Below are positions 37,062 to 45,036 of a stretch of DNA of 64,000 bases, piece after piece. Every line of letters starts with the position of its first letter. The stretch's first letter is position 1. The DNA is taken from contig USCI01000003.1 in the NCBI GenBank assembly GCA_900553255.1, positions 1 to 64,000 of the forward strand. The letters are read 5' to 3'. The notes beneath the pieces are model-generated. The model had not been told where the DNA came from and made no database searches. It saw nothing but the letters and a program-made list of their open reading frames with translations. This DNA is from an uncultured Oscillospiraceae bacterium (lineage in GTDB: Bacteria > Bacillota > Clostridia > Oscillospirales > Acutalibacteraceae). The position numbers and the translations under genes are program-made.

Positions 37062-37090
37062 TTGACAATTTAACACAACGGTGCTAGAAT
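37062..37090 (+). promoter_or_regulatory. Promoter of the Amt gene
   Basis: Consensus TTGACA, 17-base spacer, TAGAAT. Predicted start near 37097, immediately before a strong hairpin. Confidence 0.8.
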
Positions 37091-37098
37091 GGCGGCAT

Positions 37099-37147
37099 AA
37101 GGACAAAGGCGTTCCCGGGAAACGCCTTTGTCCTTATTTTTATTTTA
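37099..37147 (+). terminator. Leader terminator-like hairpin before Amt
   Basis: A 15-bp perfect stem AAGGACAAAGGCGTT/AACGCCTTTGTCCTT with a small G+C-rich loop, followed by ATTTTTATTTT. It occupies nearly the whole leader between the promoter and the ribosome binding site, so expression must pass or destabilise it. Confidence 0.75.
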
Positions 37148-37169
37148 TCTGCTCAAGGTGGTGTTTTGA

Positions 37170-38912
37170 ATGCTGGAATATTCCTTGATGGATACGCTTT
37201 GGGTATTCCTCGCTGCGATTCTTGTCTTTTTTATGAATCTGGGCTTTGCCAGCGTGGAAGCAGGTTTTGCCCGATCCAAAAACACGGTGAATATTCTGTC
37301 GAAAAACTTCATTGTTTTCGCCGTTTCATCCCTCGGCTTCCTGCTTTTGGGCTGGGGCATCATGTTCGGCGGCGACAACCCCTTCATGGGTACCGAGCAT
37401 CTGTTCATTCTCGGCAGCCAGGATTTGTCCTTCTACGATGAAACCCTGACCTCATCCGTGCCTTTCTGGGGAAAATTCTTTTTCCAGCTGGTGTTCTGCG
37501 GGACGGCGGCCACCATCGTGTCGGGCGCTGTCGCCGAACGGGTTAAATATGTCTCCTTTATCATCTTTTCCTTTGTATTAACCCTGGTAATCTACCCGAT
37601 TGTCGGCCACTGGGTCTGGGGCGGCGGCTGGCTTGCTGACCTCGGCTTTATGGACTTCGCAGGCGATGCGGTCGTCCACTCCCTCGGCGGATGGGCGGCG
37701 CTGGCAGGCGCCATGCTGCTTGGCCCGCGTATCGCCAAATACGGCAGGGACGGCAAGCCCAAGGCGATTCCCGGCCACAGCATGTCTTTGGCGGTCATTG
37801 GTCTGTTTGTCCTCTGGCTCGGCTGGTTCGGCTTCAACCCCGGCTCGACCATGAGCTTTCAGAATCCGTCGGATGTCTTTCACATCCTGATGACCACCAA
37901 TACTTCCGCAATCGCCGCGGTGCTGACCTCAACGATCACTTCCTGGATTGTAATGAAAAAGCCGGATCTGGGCATGACTGTCAACGGCTGTCTTGCCGGA
38001 CTGGTCGGCGTTACGGGCGGCTGTGCCTATGTTTCGATTGAAGCCTCGCTGCTCATCGGCGCACTCGCCGGCATTCTGGTTGTGTTTGCCGTCAGGTTCT
38101 TTGATAACAGGAAAATTGACGACCCGGTCGGCGCAACCTCGGTCCATCTGGGCTGCGGCATCTTCGGCACGCTCTGTGTCGGCCTGTTTGCTCAAGAGGG
38201 CGTAACCTCTCTTTCGACAACCAATGGCCTGTTTTACGGCGGCGGATTCCGCCTTTTGGGTATACAGCTGCTCGGCACGATTGTCATCGGCGCCTTTACC
38301 TTTGTCTCCTCCGGGCTTGTCTGGCTGGTTTTGAAAAAGACGATCGGCATCCGTGTTTCCCGAGAAGAGGAAATCCAGGGCCTGGATATCGGCGAACATG
38401 GCAATATTGCCTATCCGGACTTTGCCCCTGTCACCGAGTCGATTGAACCGAACGATGTACCCGCTGTCCGTCTTCCTGCCCCTGTGCAGCCGGCCGTTGG
38501 CGTAGAAAAGGCCGTTCCGGTCGAACATCACGAGACGAACGGCGCAAGGATTGCCAAAGTGACCATTCTGACCAATCAGAATAAGTTCTCCCGACTGCAG
38601 GAGTCACTGGATCAGCTCGGGATTACCGGTATCACTGTTACCAATGTCCTGGGTTACGGCACCCAGAAGGGCCACACTCTCTACTTCAGAGGGGCTCCGG
38701 TTTCCTCCCGCCTGCTGCCGAAAATCAAGGTCGATATCGTTGTCAGCCGTATTCCGGTCGAGACCCTGGTCAAGACCGTTCAGGAGACGCTGTATACCGG
38801 AAATATCGGCGACGGTAAAATCTTTGTTTATGATGTCGAGGATGTCGTCAGAATCCGCACCGGCGAACGAGGCTATGACGCCCTGCAGGACGAAGAAACA
38901 GGGGAGGACTGA
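37170..38912 (+). CDS. amt: Ammonium transporter fused to a PII-like domain
   Basis: 580 residues. Residues 1-400 are an Amt/Rh channel with about eleven helices (NLGFASVEAGF, GHWVWGGGWL, FAGDAVVHSLGG, LGWFGFNPGS) that imports ammonium. Residues about 450-570 are a PII (GlnB) domain: KVTILTNQNKFSRLQESL, the T-loop region QKGHTLYFRGAPVSSRLLP, the B-loop TGNIGDGKIF and C-terminal RTGERGYDAL. PII normally blocks Amt in response to ATP/ADP and 2-oxoglutarate; here regulator and channel are one chain. The T-loop Tyr used for uridylylation is absent. ATG 37170 follows AAGGTGG. No separate glnK follows. Confidence 0.95.
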   Translation: MLEYSLMDTLWVFLAAILVFFMNLGFASVEAGFARSKNTVNILSKNFIVFAVSSLGFLLLGWGIMFGGDNPFMGTEHLFILGSQDLSFYDETLTSSVPFWGKFFFQLVFCGTAATIVSGAVAERVKYVSFIIFSFVLTLVIYPIVGHWVWGGGWLADLGFMDFAGDAVVHSLGGWAALAGAMLLGPRIAKYGRDGKPKAIPGHSMSLAVIGLFVLWLGWFGFNPGSTMSFQNPSDVFHILMTTNTSAIAAVLTSTITSWIVMKKPDLGMTVNGCLAGLVGVTGGCAYVSIEASLLIGALAGILVVFAVRFFDNRKIDDPVGATSVHLGCGIFGTLCVGLFAQEGVTSLSTTNGLFYGGGFRLLGIQLLGTIVIGAFTFVSSGLVWLVLKKTIGIRVSREEEIQGLDIGEHGNIAYPDFAPVTESIEPNDVPAVRLPAPVQPAVGVEKAVPVEHHETNGARIAKVTILTNQNKFSRLQESLDQLGITGITVTNVLGYGTQKGHTLYFRGAPVSSRLLPKIKVDIVVSRIPVETLVKTVQETLYTGNIGDGKIFVYDVEDVVRIRTGERGYDALQDEETGED

Positions 38913-39003
38913 GCGTCTTTTCGCTTCCGACACGGCATAATATTGCTTAAAAAGAAGGAATGGCTTCTATGAAAAAATGTCCGCCGGCATAAGCGGTGGT
39001 TTT

Positions 39004-39057
39004 GCAAAAAACGCCTGTACGGCTCTGTTACTAACAGCGCCTACAGGCGTTTTTTGC
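39004..39057. terminator. Terminator downstream of amt
   Basis: A 16-bp perfect stem GCAAAAAACGCCTGTA/TACAGGCGTTTTTTGC with a 22-base loop that can pair internally (GGCTCTGTTA/TAACAGCGCC). The T-run lies in the descending arm, so the stem can act in both directions, serving amt and the converging glycosyltransferase gene. Confidence 0.8.
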
Positions 39058-39181
39058 GGCCAGACATCTGCGAAGCGCCTGCTGCCCGTAAACGGGGCTG
39101 TGTTTTCCTCAAGGGTCAATTGCTCACACAGAATCCGGCTGTATTCTTCTTAGGCGGTTTCCCCGCTTTGCTCCTGCCGGA

Positions 39182-39949
39182 TTATTTCCGTTTGCGCTGC
39201 AGCAGGCACCGGCGACCATACCGCAGCCAGGAATACACAACCGCTGCCAGCCAAAGCCACAGGCCGATCTTTTTCTGCTGCCGGAGCATTTTATAACAGC
39301 TGAGTTCCGCCTGCTCCATCGCCTTCAGGTTGGTGGAAAGTCCGTTTTTCCTGGGATTCGCTGTCCCGTCCTCATAGATCATAAGGTGCCGATTGATCAC
39401 CCGGACATCATATTTCTGGACGATCCGCAGCCAGAGATGATAATCCTCCCCGTACTGCATTTTTTCGTCGAAACCACCGACGTCAAGAAGCACCTGTCTT
39501 TTTGCCATCACCCCACTGGTAAACAGGTGATTCTTGAACAGCATCTGTTTGAGGGTAATTGCCGAGACAGGCGTCTTTGTGGATATCTCCGTCTTCTGGC
39601 AGGAAACCAGATCCGCACCCGTCTCTTCCATACATTCTACCTGCGCCTGCAGCTTGTCCGGCATCCATTGATCATCCGCATCCAAAAACGCCACATAAGT
39701 TCCGGTGGCCCGGCGAATGCCTTCGTTGCGGGTATACGAAACCCCTCTGTTTTCCCGGTCGATCAAAACAGCCTCAATTCCATGATCTGTCAAAAAGGCC
39801 CTGACGAGTTCCATGCTGTTATCCGTAGAACCATCGTTGAGCAATATCCATTCAATCGCCGGATATGTTTGGCGATATACGCTTTCCATTGTCCTTACGA
39901 TGGTGCGCTGTGCATTATAGATCGGGATGACGACACTCACGAGTTCCAT
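39182..39949 (-). CDS. Family 2 glycosyltransferase
   Basis: 255 residues, GT-A fold. The start VSVVIPIYNAQRTIVRTMESVYRQTYPAIEWILLNDGSTD and the metal-binding DADDQW are typical of GT2 enzymes that add sugars to exopolysaccharide or glycolipid. No membrane segment until a short hydrophobic stretch near the C-terminus (WLWLAAVVYSWL), which may attach it to the membrane. It starts 15 bases after the GT4 gene, forming a two-gene unit. The acceptor is unknown. Confidence 0.9.
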   Translation of the reverse strand: MELVSVVIPIYNAQRTIVRTMESVYRQTYPAIEWILLNDGSTDNSMELVRAFLTDHGIEAVLIDRENRGVSYTRNEGIRRATGTYVAFLDADDQWMPDKLQAQVECMEETGADLVSCQKTEISTKTPVSAITLKQMLFKNHLFTSGVMAKRQVLLDVGGFDEKMQYGEDYHLWLRIVQKYDVRVINRHLMIYEDGTANPRKNGLSTNLKAMEQAELSCYKMLRQQKKIGLWLWLAAVVYSWLRYGRRCLLQRKRK

Positions 39950-39964
39950 GAAATTCTTTTCCTT

Positions 39965-41092
39965 TCATTCTCCCGGCTTAATGAAAGCCTTCCGGAAATC
40001 CTCCAGCACTTCTTCATAGGAAAATGCCCTGAGCGCATACGCCTGCGCCGCGGCGGATACCTCTTTGAGCCGGTTTTCCTCCAGAATCGTTCTCAGCTGC
40101 CGTTCAATGCCCTCGGTCGAAGGCTCCTTCAGAAACCAGCCGGTCTGCCCGTCCTGAATCACATCGGGAATCCCGCCTACCGGTGACGCCAGCACCGGCG
40201 TGCCGCAGCACATGCTCTCGATTACCGAATTGGGGAGTCCCTCATAGTTGGACGGAAACAGCAAAAGCTTCCACCGGTTATAGCAGGCTCCGATTTCCCG
40301 GTTATCCACCCATCCCAGCATACGGATAGATTCCTCTTCACCGAGCGCCTTTATCTTTTGGCAGCAAATTTCGTAATCCGGACCATTGCCCGCAATCTCC
40401 ATTTTCCACTCGGGAAAGGTCTCCCTGAGCCGATGAAAAGCCTCTATGGCCTCCAAAGGATGCTTGTTGTGCTGCAGCCGGCAGGACATGCCGACCACCT
40501 TTTCCCGGTTTTCCACAGGAACCACATTTTTAAATTGCTCCCGGTCCACATACAGATGCAGGACAAAAACCTTATTTATGCTGCGTTTCGGCAAATTCCA
40601 CTGTTTGAGTACGGATGGTGCTTCCACTCCAATTTGTGATGCGTGCTTGGCCATAAACCGCATAATGCCCCCGATCAGGAAGTTGTACAATGATGGCTTT
40701 TCGTCCTTATATTTGGTATTGCCGTATAAAAAGACCACCGTTTTTTTGCGGGTCAGCTTGCAGTACAAAAAAGGGAACAGCATCGGTCCGCTGAGCCAGA
40801 ACACCACCGGCGCTCCCTTTTTGTAATGACGGCGAATGGCACCGATCGCTTTAAATTGCATCTTCACAAACTGAGGCAAGTCTTTTTTCTGCGAAATCCC
40901 GCTCCATTGCAGCGGAAGATTTTCCACCGTTACCCCGCATAAAGCTTCAAGAAGATCCTCCGGGTAATTGGATGTAATGAATGTGATATTCTCACAGCTG
41001 TCAGCGGCCAGCTTGAGAAACTTATAGTTAAACCCGACGTTGGCTTTGGCGCTGTCCACCACATAGCTGGATAAAATCAGCATCTGTTCCAT
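39965..41092 (-). CDS. Family 4 glycosyltransferase
   Basis: 375 residues, GT-B fold. The C-terminal half shows VVGMSCRLQHNKHPLEAIEAF, AGNGPDY and the E-x7-E motif EGLPNSVIE of retaining GT4 enzymes. The N-terminal half contains a hydrophobic patch (FWLSGPMLFPFLY) for membrane contact. Probably transfers a hexose to a lipid-linked or wall glycan. GGAGG lies upstream of ATG 41092. It is transcribed from a perfect-consensus promoter 140 bases upstream, with the GT2 gene following. Confidence 0.9.
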   Translation of the reverse strand: MEQMLILSSYVVDSAKANVGFNYKFLKLAADSCENITFITSNYPEDLLEALCGVTVENLPLQWSGISQKKDLPQFVKMQFKAIGAIRRHYKKGAPVVFWLSGPMLFPFLYCKLTRKKTVVFLYGNTKYKDEKPSLYNFLIGGIMRFMAKHASQIGVEAPSVLKQWNLPKRSINKVFVLHLYVDREQFKNVVPVENREKVVGMSCRLQHNKHPLEAIEAFHRLRETFPEWKMEIAGNGPDYEICCQKIKALGEEESIRMLGWVDNREIGACYNRWKLLLFPSNYEGLPNSVIESMCCGTPVLASPVGGIPDVIQDGQTGWFLKEPSTEGIERQLRTILEENRLKEVSAAAQAYALRAFSYEEVLEDFRKAFIKPGE

Positions 41093-41233
41093 GTCTGTCC
41101 TCCATCATTATCCGGGGGCTTTGTGCTTAATGAACATTTGGGTAAAGTCCGTATAGACAGGTTCTTTTTCCGGCGGCAAAAAACGGACAGTCCTTTAGCC
41201 TCTTTCTATTTTACCGGAAGCTATGGCCGTGTT

Positions 41234-41262
41234 ATTATACCCTCTTTTCAAAGCAATGTCAA
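41234..41262 (-). promoter_or_regulatory. Consensus promoter of the glycosyltransferase pair
   Basis: Minus strand TTGACA, 17-base spacer, TATAAT: full consensus. The leader of about 135 bases contains a possible GTCCGT/ACGGAC pairing but no clear riboswitch. Confidence 0.85.
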
Positions 41263-41365
41263 ACAACACGAAAGCCGGTCAGGATCTCTGTACAATCATT
41301 CCAAATGCTGTTTTTGTTTTTCTGGAAATCCCGCAAAACATTCGAAAGGAGTGCTTTATGACTAA

Positions 41366-41405
41366 AATAAAGGGCTGCCGCAAACAGGTTCGTTTTGCAG
41401 CAGCC
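41366..41405 (-). terminator. Terminator of the rpmH-jag operon
   Basis: Minus strand: stem of 12 bp with one mismatch (GGCTGCTGCAAA/TTTGCGGCAGCC) followed by CTTTATTTTAG, starting six bases after the jag stop. It separates this operon from the glycosyltransferases. The rest of the 41093-41410 gap holds only the promoter described above. Confidence 0.85.
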
Positions 41406-41410
41406 TCTTT

Positions 41411-42286
41411 TTACAGATCAATACGTCCGTACAGCGTGGCATTGCGCTCGGTCTCGGACTGGGTTTTCTCCGGCGGGGTGGCGCCGTCCGCAGTGGGCAG
41501 CGGATTGCTGCGGGGGACAAATTCCCGCACCTGCCGCACCGGACGTTCCGGTGCAATATCACTGCGGCGCGAACCGCGGCCGCGGCCTTCGCCGCCCTCC
41601 TGCCGGCCGCCGCGCCCAGAACGGTTTCCGGAACGCGCGGGACGGTTCTTCACCGGGTTATCCTCCGACGGCCCGATGATGACGTGGCGGTTCGGCTCAC
41701 TGCCCACACTCCACGAGGTAGCGCCTTTGATCTCCTGTACCGCTGTATGGATAATGCGGCGCTCGTACGGGTTCATCGGCTCGAGCGAGGTTTTCCGGCC
41801 GGTACGCGCAGCCTGATTACCGATTTTGCGCGCCAGCCCGGACAGCGCCTGCTCGCGCTTCTGCCGGTAATTGCCGATATCCAGCGTCACACGGTAATAG
41901 CTGTTCTCCACCCGATTCGCCACCAGACCGGTCAGATACTGCAGCGCGTCAAGCGTGTCGCCGCGATGGCCGATGATAAAACCGAGATCCTCGCCTTCGA
42001 GCGTCAGCACACAGCCGTTTTCTTCCTCCTTAACTTCAATGGACGCACCTTTCGCGCCCATTCCTTCGAGCAGCTGGGCCAGGTATTCCTTTGCGGCGGA
42101 AGCCGGCGTGACTTCCACGAATACCCTCACCCGCGCGGGGCATCCGCCAAACAGGCCGAGTGTCTTTTTCTGCGGCGCCTGCAGGACCTCCATCTGTACT
42201 TCGTCCGCCGTGAGGCCGAGTTCCGCGGCAGCAGCCTGCCTGGCTTCCTCTATTGTGGCGGCTTCCTTGATCGCTTCCTTGAGCAC
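41411..42286 (-). CDS. jag: Jag/KhpB RNA-binding protein
   Basis: 291 residues. Order: Jag-N domain (1-52, AAAELGLTADEVQMEVL, KKTLGLFG), KH domain (about 70-150, with LGFIIGHRGDTLDALQYL) and R3H domain (about 150-212, MNPYERRIIHTAVQ and RHVIIGP). KhpB binds RNA, often with KhpA, and affects cell division and envelope growth. A Gly/Arg-rich tail of about 75 residues (RSGRGGRQEGG and more) extends beyond R3H and is absent from the roughly 208-residue B. subtilis protein. Last gene of the origin-left operon, next to yidC as usual. Confidence 0.93.
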   Translation of the reverse strand: MLKEAIKEAATIEEARQAAAAELGLTADEVQMEVLQAPQKKTLGLFGGCPARVRVFVEVTPASAAKEYLAQLLEGMGAKGASIEVKEEENGCVLTLEGEDLGFIIGHRGDTLDALQYLTGLVANRVENSYYRVTLDIGNYRQKREQALSGLARKIGNQAARTGRKTSLEPMNPYERRIIHTAVQEIKGATSWSVGSEPNRHVIIGPSEDNPVKNRPARSGNRSGRGGRQEGGEGRGRGSRRSDIAPERPVRQVREFVPRSNPLPTADGATPPEKTQSETERNATLYGRIDL

Positions 42287-42374
42287 GACAGCACATCCCT
42301 TTCTTTACTCGTGGTTTCTCTATGGCCCGCACCATGTTATGCAGGCCGAACAGCGGCGTTTCCGCTGTTATTGC

Positions 42375-43622
42375 TTATTCCTCCGCTTTTTCGGCCTCTT
42401 CCTCAGCCGGCGCGGACTCTTCTCCCGTCTCCGGCTGCGCCTGTTCCGAATCCTCTTTCACAACAGCCGCCTCCGCCGCATTTGCCTCACGGCGTCTGAT
42501 CTTATTCGGATTCTTTGACGGTTCCTTTGGTTTTTTCGCCGCTTCCAGACGGGCCTTCTCCTTTGCTAAAGCTTCTTCGCGCTCCGCTTTTTCCGCCAGG
42601 ACCCGCTCTTCCTCTTCCTTCCTGCGCGCCTCTGCGAGCCGCTTTTTATCCTCGGCCTTCTTGCGGCGGCGTTCCTCGTACTCCGCTTCCGCCTTCGCAC
42701 GGATCTTGGCGGGGTTATAGATCAGGTTGAGGATGATCGTCTGCAGGATCGCGATCAGGTTCGAGCAGATCCAGTAGATGCCGACGCCGCCCGGAACACT
42801 AAAAGTAATAAACAAAGAAAACAGAGGCATGAAAAGAATCAGCATCACGTTGCTGCAGCCCTGCCCAGGCTGTTTTTCGCCCTTGGCTGTACCCTGCTTG
42901 GTGAAATACATCGATACCAGGCTCGAGCCCATCGCGGTCAGCCACGACAGCAGCGGGATGATCCACAGCAGGTTGATGCCCTTGATTCCCTTTTCATTCC
43001 ACGGTTCTTCAAGCATCGACGCATTACCTAACCGGAAGTCCGCCGCAATGCCTTTCATCTGATCCACATATTCTGCCGCGGTTTTGCCCTCCAGGGCGTC
43101 CTCCCCGAGTGCCGCAATCGCTTCGGTGATTTCCGCCTCATGGGTATCCAGTGCCTTAAGCATCCGCAGTTCTTTATAATATCCACTCTTGTCGGCCTCG
43201 GTCATCAGCTGAAGCTCATAGGTTTTTTCCACTGCCGCATTGGTGACCGCCGACGGGATATGCGCCAGATGTTTCAGCGGCATATAGATAACCGAGATAA
43301 CGCCGAAAAGGACGATCATCTGGATAACCATCGGCAGGCAGCCGCCGGTCATGCTCACGCCCTCTTTTTCGTACAGATCCATCTGCTTCTGCTGCAGCTT
43401 CTGCTTGTCCTGGCCATATTTTTTCTGCAGCCGCTCGATCCGGGGCGCCAGACGCGCACGTTCGGCGTTGGCCTTCTGCGACTTTAGCGACAGCGGGAAG
43501 GTCGCCGCACGGATGAGCAGGGTAAACAAGAAAATGGAAATGAAGTAATTGCCGACAAACCTATAGATAAACCACAGGATATAACCCAGCGGTGTGGCTA
43601 TGATATCGAAAATCTGCATCAT
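42375..43622 (-). CDS. yidC: YidC/Oxa1 membrane insertase
   Basis: 415 residues. The insertase core has five helices, with the hydrophilic-groove Arg in LLIRAATFPLS, CLPMVIQMIV and the FSVPGGVGIYWICSN block. It inserts small membrane proteins together with or without SecYEG. A loop of about 100 residues sits between helices 2 and 3. The C-terminal 110 residues are a charged, Ala/Lys/Glu-rich coiled-coil-like tail, likely ribosome-contacting. No lipoprotein signal is present, unlike SpoIIIJ of Bacillus. RBS GGAGG before ATG 43622. Confidence 0.95.
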   Translation of the reverse strand: MMQIFDIIATPLGYILWFIYRFVGNYFISIFLFTLLIRAATFPLSLKSQKANAERARLAPRIERLQKKYGQDKQKLQQKQMDLYEKEGVSMTGGCLPMVIQMIVLFGVISVIYMPLKHLAHIPSAVTNAAVEKTYELQLMTEADKSGYYKELRMLKALDTHEAEITEAIAALGEDALEGKTAAEYVDQMKGIAADFRLGNASMLEEPWNEKGIKGINLLWIIPLLSWLTAMGSSLVSMYFTKQGTAKGEKQPGQGCSNVMLILFMPLFSLFITFSVPGGVGIYWICSNLIAILQTIILNLIYNPAKIRAKAEAEYEERRRKKAEDKKRLAEARRKEEEERVLAEKAEREEALAKEKARLEAAKKPKEPSKNPNKIRRREANAAEAAVVKEDSEQAQPETGEESAPAEEEAEKAEE

Positions 43623-43710
43623 GCGGGCATTCCTCCGTTTTTGTTGTCTTCAGCGCTTTGCCAATCCAGCCGTTATATACCAAAAGGGGGAATCCCCTGA
43701 AAATTCCCGT

Positions 43711-43962
43711 TTATTTCGTCTTATGGCCGCCGCGCGGCCGTTTTTCCTTTTTTTCCGGCACCGGGTCGTAGCCGCCCTTGCACAGCGGGTTGCACCGCAG
43801 GATCCGCCATACCGCAAGCGCGGTTCCCTTAAAGGCACCGAATCTTTCGATCGCTTCAATCGCATAGGCCGAGCAGGTCGGTACAAACCGGCAGGAGGGC
43901 GGCGTATTTGCAGAAATCGCCCGCTGATAAAAATGGATCAGCCCGATCAGCACCTTTTTCAT
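43711..43962 (-). CDS. yidD: YidD membrane protein insertion factor
   Basis: 83 residues. Contains the family signature [28 protein letters not shown] and [12 protein letters not shown], with the three conserved cysteines. YidD assists YidC. The start ATG at 43962 overlaps the rnpA stop (ATGA), indicating translational coupling; the reading frame is open further upstream but without family similarity. C-terminal [13 protein letters not shown] is basic, as expected for membrane-surface binding. Confidence 0.95.
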   Translation of the reverse strand: MKKVLIGLIHFYQRAISANTPPSCRFVPTCSAYAIEAIERFGAFKGTALAVWRILRCNPLCKGGYDPVPEKKEKRPRGGHKTK

Positions 43963-44315
43963 GCCTTCGTCTCCGCTTGTCCCTTCAGCACTCCCGCCGC
44001 CCGGAGCTGTTCCTCCATCACGGCGCGCACCGCCGTGCTTTTGCACTTCAGCGTGCGCGCGCGGGCGACAAACACCAGATCCCAGCCGCCGGAAATCTGC
44101 GGCAGCAGCAGCCGGTAGGCCTCCCGGATCACCCGCCGGCAGCGGTTACGCTGCACGGCGCCGCCGATCTTTTTTCCCGTGGTGATGCCGGCGCGCGGAT
44201 AGCCCAGCCGGTTTTTGCGCACATAGGTCACGAGCACGGGATGCACCTGCGATTTTCCGCGGTAGTACAGCGTGCGGAAATCCTTATTCGTGTTGATCAC
44301 CGCGAACTTCGTCAT
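43959..44315 (-). CDS. rnpA: Ribonuclease P protein component
   Basis: 118 residues. Assists the RNase P RNA in 5' maturation of tRNA. The RNR signature is present as [16 protein letters not shown], with [21 protein letters not shown] before it. The chosen ATG (44315) gives the standard [12 protein letters not shown] start; an upstream ATG at 44360 would add 15 unrelated residues. Between rpmH and yidD, its conserved position. Confidence 0.96.
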   Translation of the reverse strand: MTKFAVINTNKDFRTLYYRGKSQVHPVLVTYVRKNRLGYPRAGITTGKKIGGAVQRNRCRRVIREAYRLLLPQISGGWDLVFVARARTLKCKSTAVRAVMEEQLRAAGVLKGQAETKA

Positions 44316-44442
44316 ACCGGCCCTGCCCCTCGCTCCAAAACACCTCATATAAAAAGGCAAAAGAGCCCCGCTGCTTGCATGTGTAGGCCGGGACTCTGTC
44401 TTCCCCTATTGCGGCCGCGCGCAGCGGCCGTCCCCCGCCTAC

Positions 44443-44473
44443 AAAAAAAAGCCACACTAAGGTGGCCTTTTTT
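44443..44473 (-). terminator. Hairpin overlapping the rpmH stop
   Basis: Minus strand: AAAAAAG-GCCAC-CTTAGT-GTGGC-TTTTTTTT. The 5' arm contains part of the rpmH stop codon. It can lower read-through from rpmH into rnpA, matching the higher need for ribosomal protein. Confidence 0.75.
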
Positions 44474-44606
44474 AATAGGTGAGCTGTTTTCTTCCCTTTG
44501 CCCTTCTGCGGGCCAGCACCTTACGGCCGTTTGCCGTGGCCATTCTTTTCCGGAACCCATGTTCCATTTTGCGATGCCGTTTCTTCGGTTGATACGTACG
44601 AAGCAT
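44472..44606 (-). CDS. rpmH: Ribosomal protein L34
   Basis: 44 residues, starting [20 protein letters not shown] and ending [11 protein letters not shown], essentially the full L34 pattern (very basic, [15 protein letters not shown] core). AAAGGAGG lies 7 bases before ATG. The first gene of the left origin arm. It is a component of the 50S subunit and the classic marker next to dnaA. Confidence 0.97.
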   Translation of the reverse strand: MLRTYQPKKRHRKMEHGFRKRMATANGRKVLARRRAKGRKQLTY

Positions 44607-44641
44607 GCGTCATCCTCCTTTCCGCCTTGCGAAAACTTATT

Positions 44642-44671
44642 ATAAACCAAAACATCAGAAAAAGTCAATAC
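44642..44671 (-). promoter_or_regulatory. rpmH promoter
   Basis: Minus strand TTGACT, 18-base spacer, TATAAT, about 35 bases ahead of the rpmH start. Strong vegetative promoter. Confidence 0.8.
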
Positions 44672-44867
44672 TGTTTTCGCCGGAAAATGGCTCTGTCCGG
44701 CGCTTTTTTTCCCCTATTGTAGCCTGTCCCTTTATCTTTGTTTTTTGACCACAATATCTTGCGATTTTGCCGAATTACGTTTAACGGCACATAACGGCCC
44801 CATTTTGCCCATTTGCCGTCCCGGGGCGGTTTTCTTCAAAAAAACCCCAGAAAAGCAGGAAACGGCG

Positions 44868-44896
44868 TTGAAAAGGATTTTAAATTATGATACAAT
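44868..44896 (+). promoter_or_regulatory. dnaA promoter
   Basis: TTGAAA, 17-base spacer, TACAAT. It gives a leader of about 135 bases before the dnaA start at 45037. Confidence 0.7.
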
Positions 44897-45036
44897 TAAA
44901 TATACGGGTATTTTTCTGTTTACCTTATATCTTTGTCAGGCAAATGTTCTGTTTTCTTATGTTATTTGCTGTACGATATGACGTGAAAATTATTCACTGC
45001 CAGCCGGAATTCAAAGCAAAGAGGAGCAAAGCAAAA

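Larger units (their letters stand above)
44607..45036. other. Divergent rpmH-dnaA intergenic region
   Basis: A 430-base spacer holding the rpmH promoter (minus) and dnaA promoter (plus). It has an AT-rich patch at about 44874-44960. I found no clear DnaA box here, so if the origin is bipartite this half is poorly marked. No small gene is supported. Confidence 0.6.

Noticed and set aside
37097..37169. ANTAR-type antitermination leader for amt
   Set aside because: The expected pair of hexaloop hairpins with A1 and G4 is not present; only one hairpin fits before the RBS.
38969..38992. Seven-codon mini-ORF (ATG to TAA) with a good RBS after amt
   Set aside because: It lies just before the terminator, with no downstream gene on that strand to regulate; most likely chance.
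44607..45036. oriC placed between rpmH and dnaA
   Set aside because: No DnaA-box-like sequences could be found there, whereas the dnaA-dnaN gap has several.
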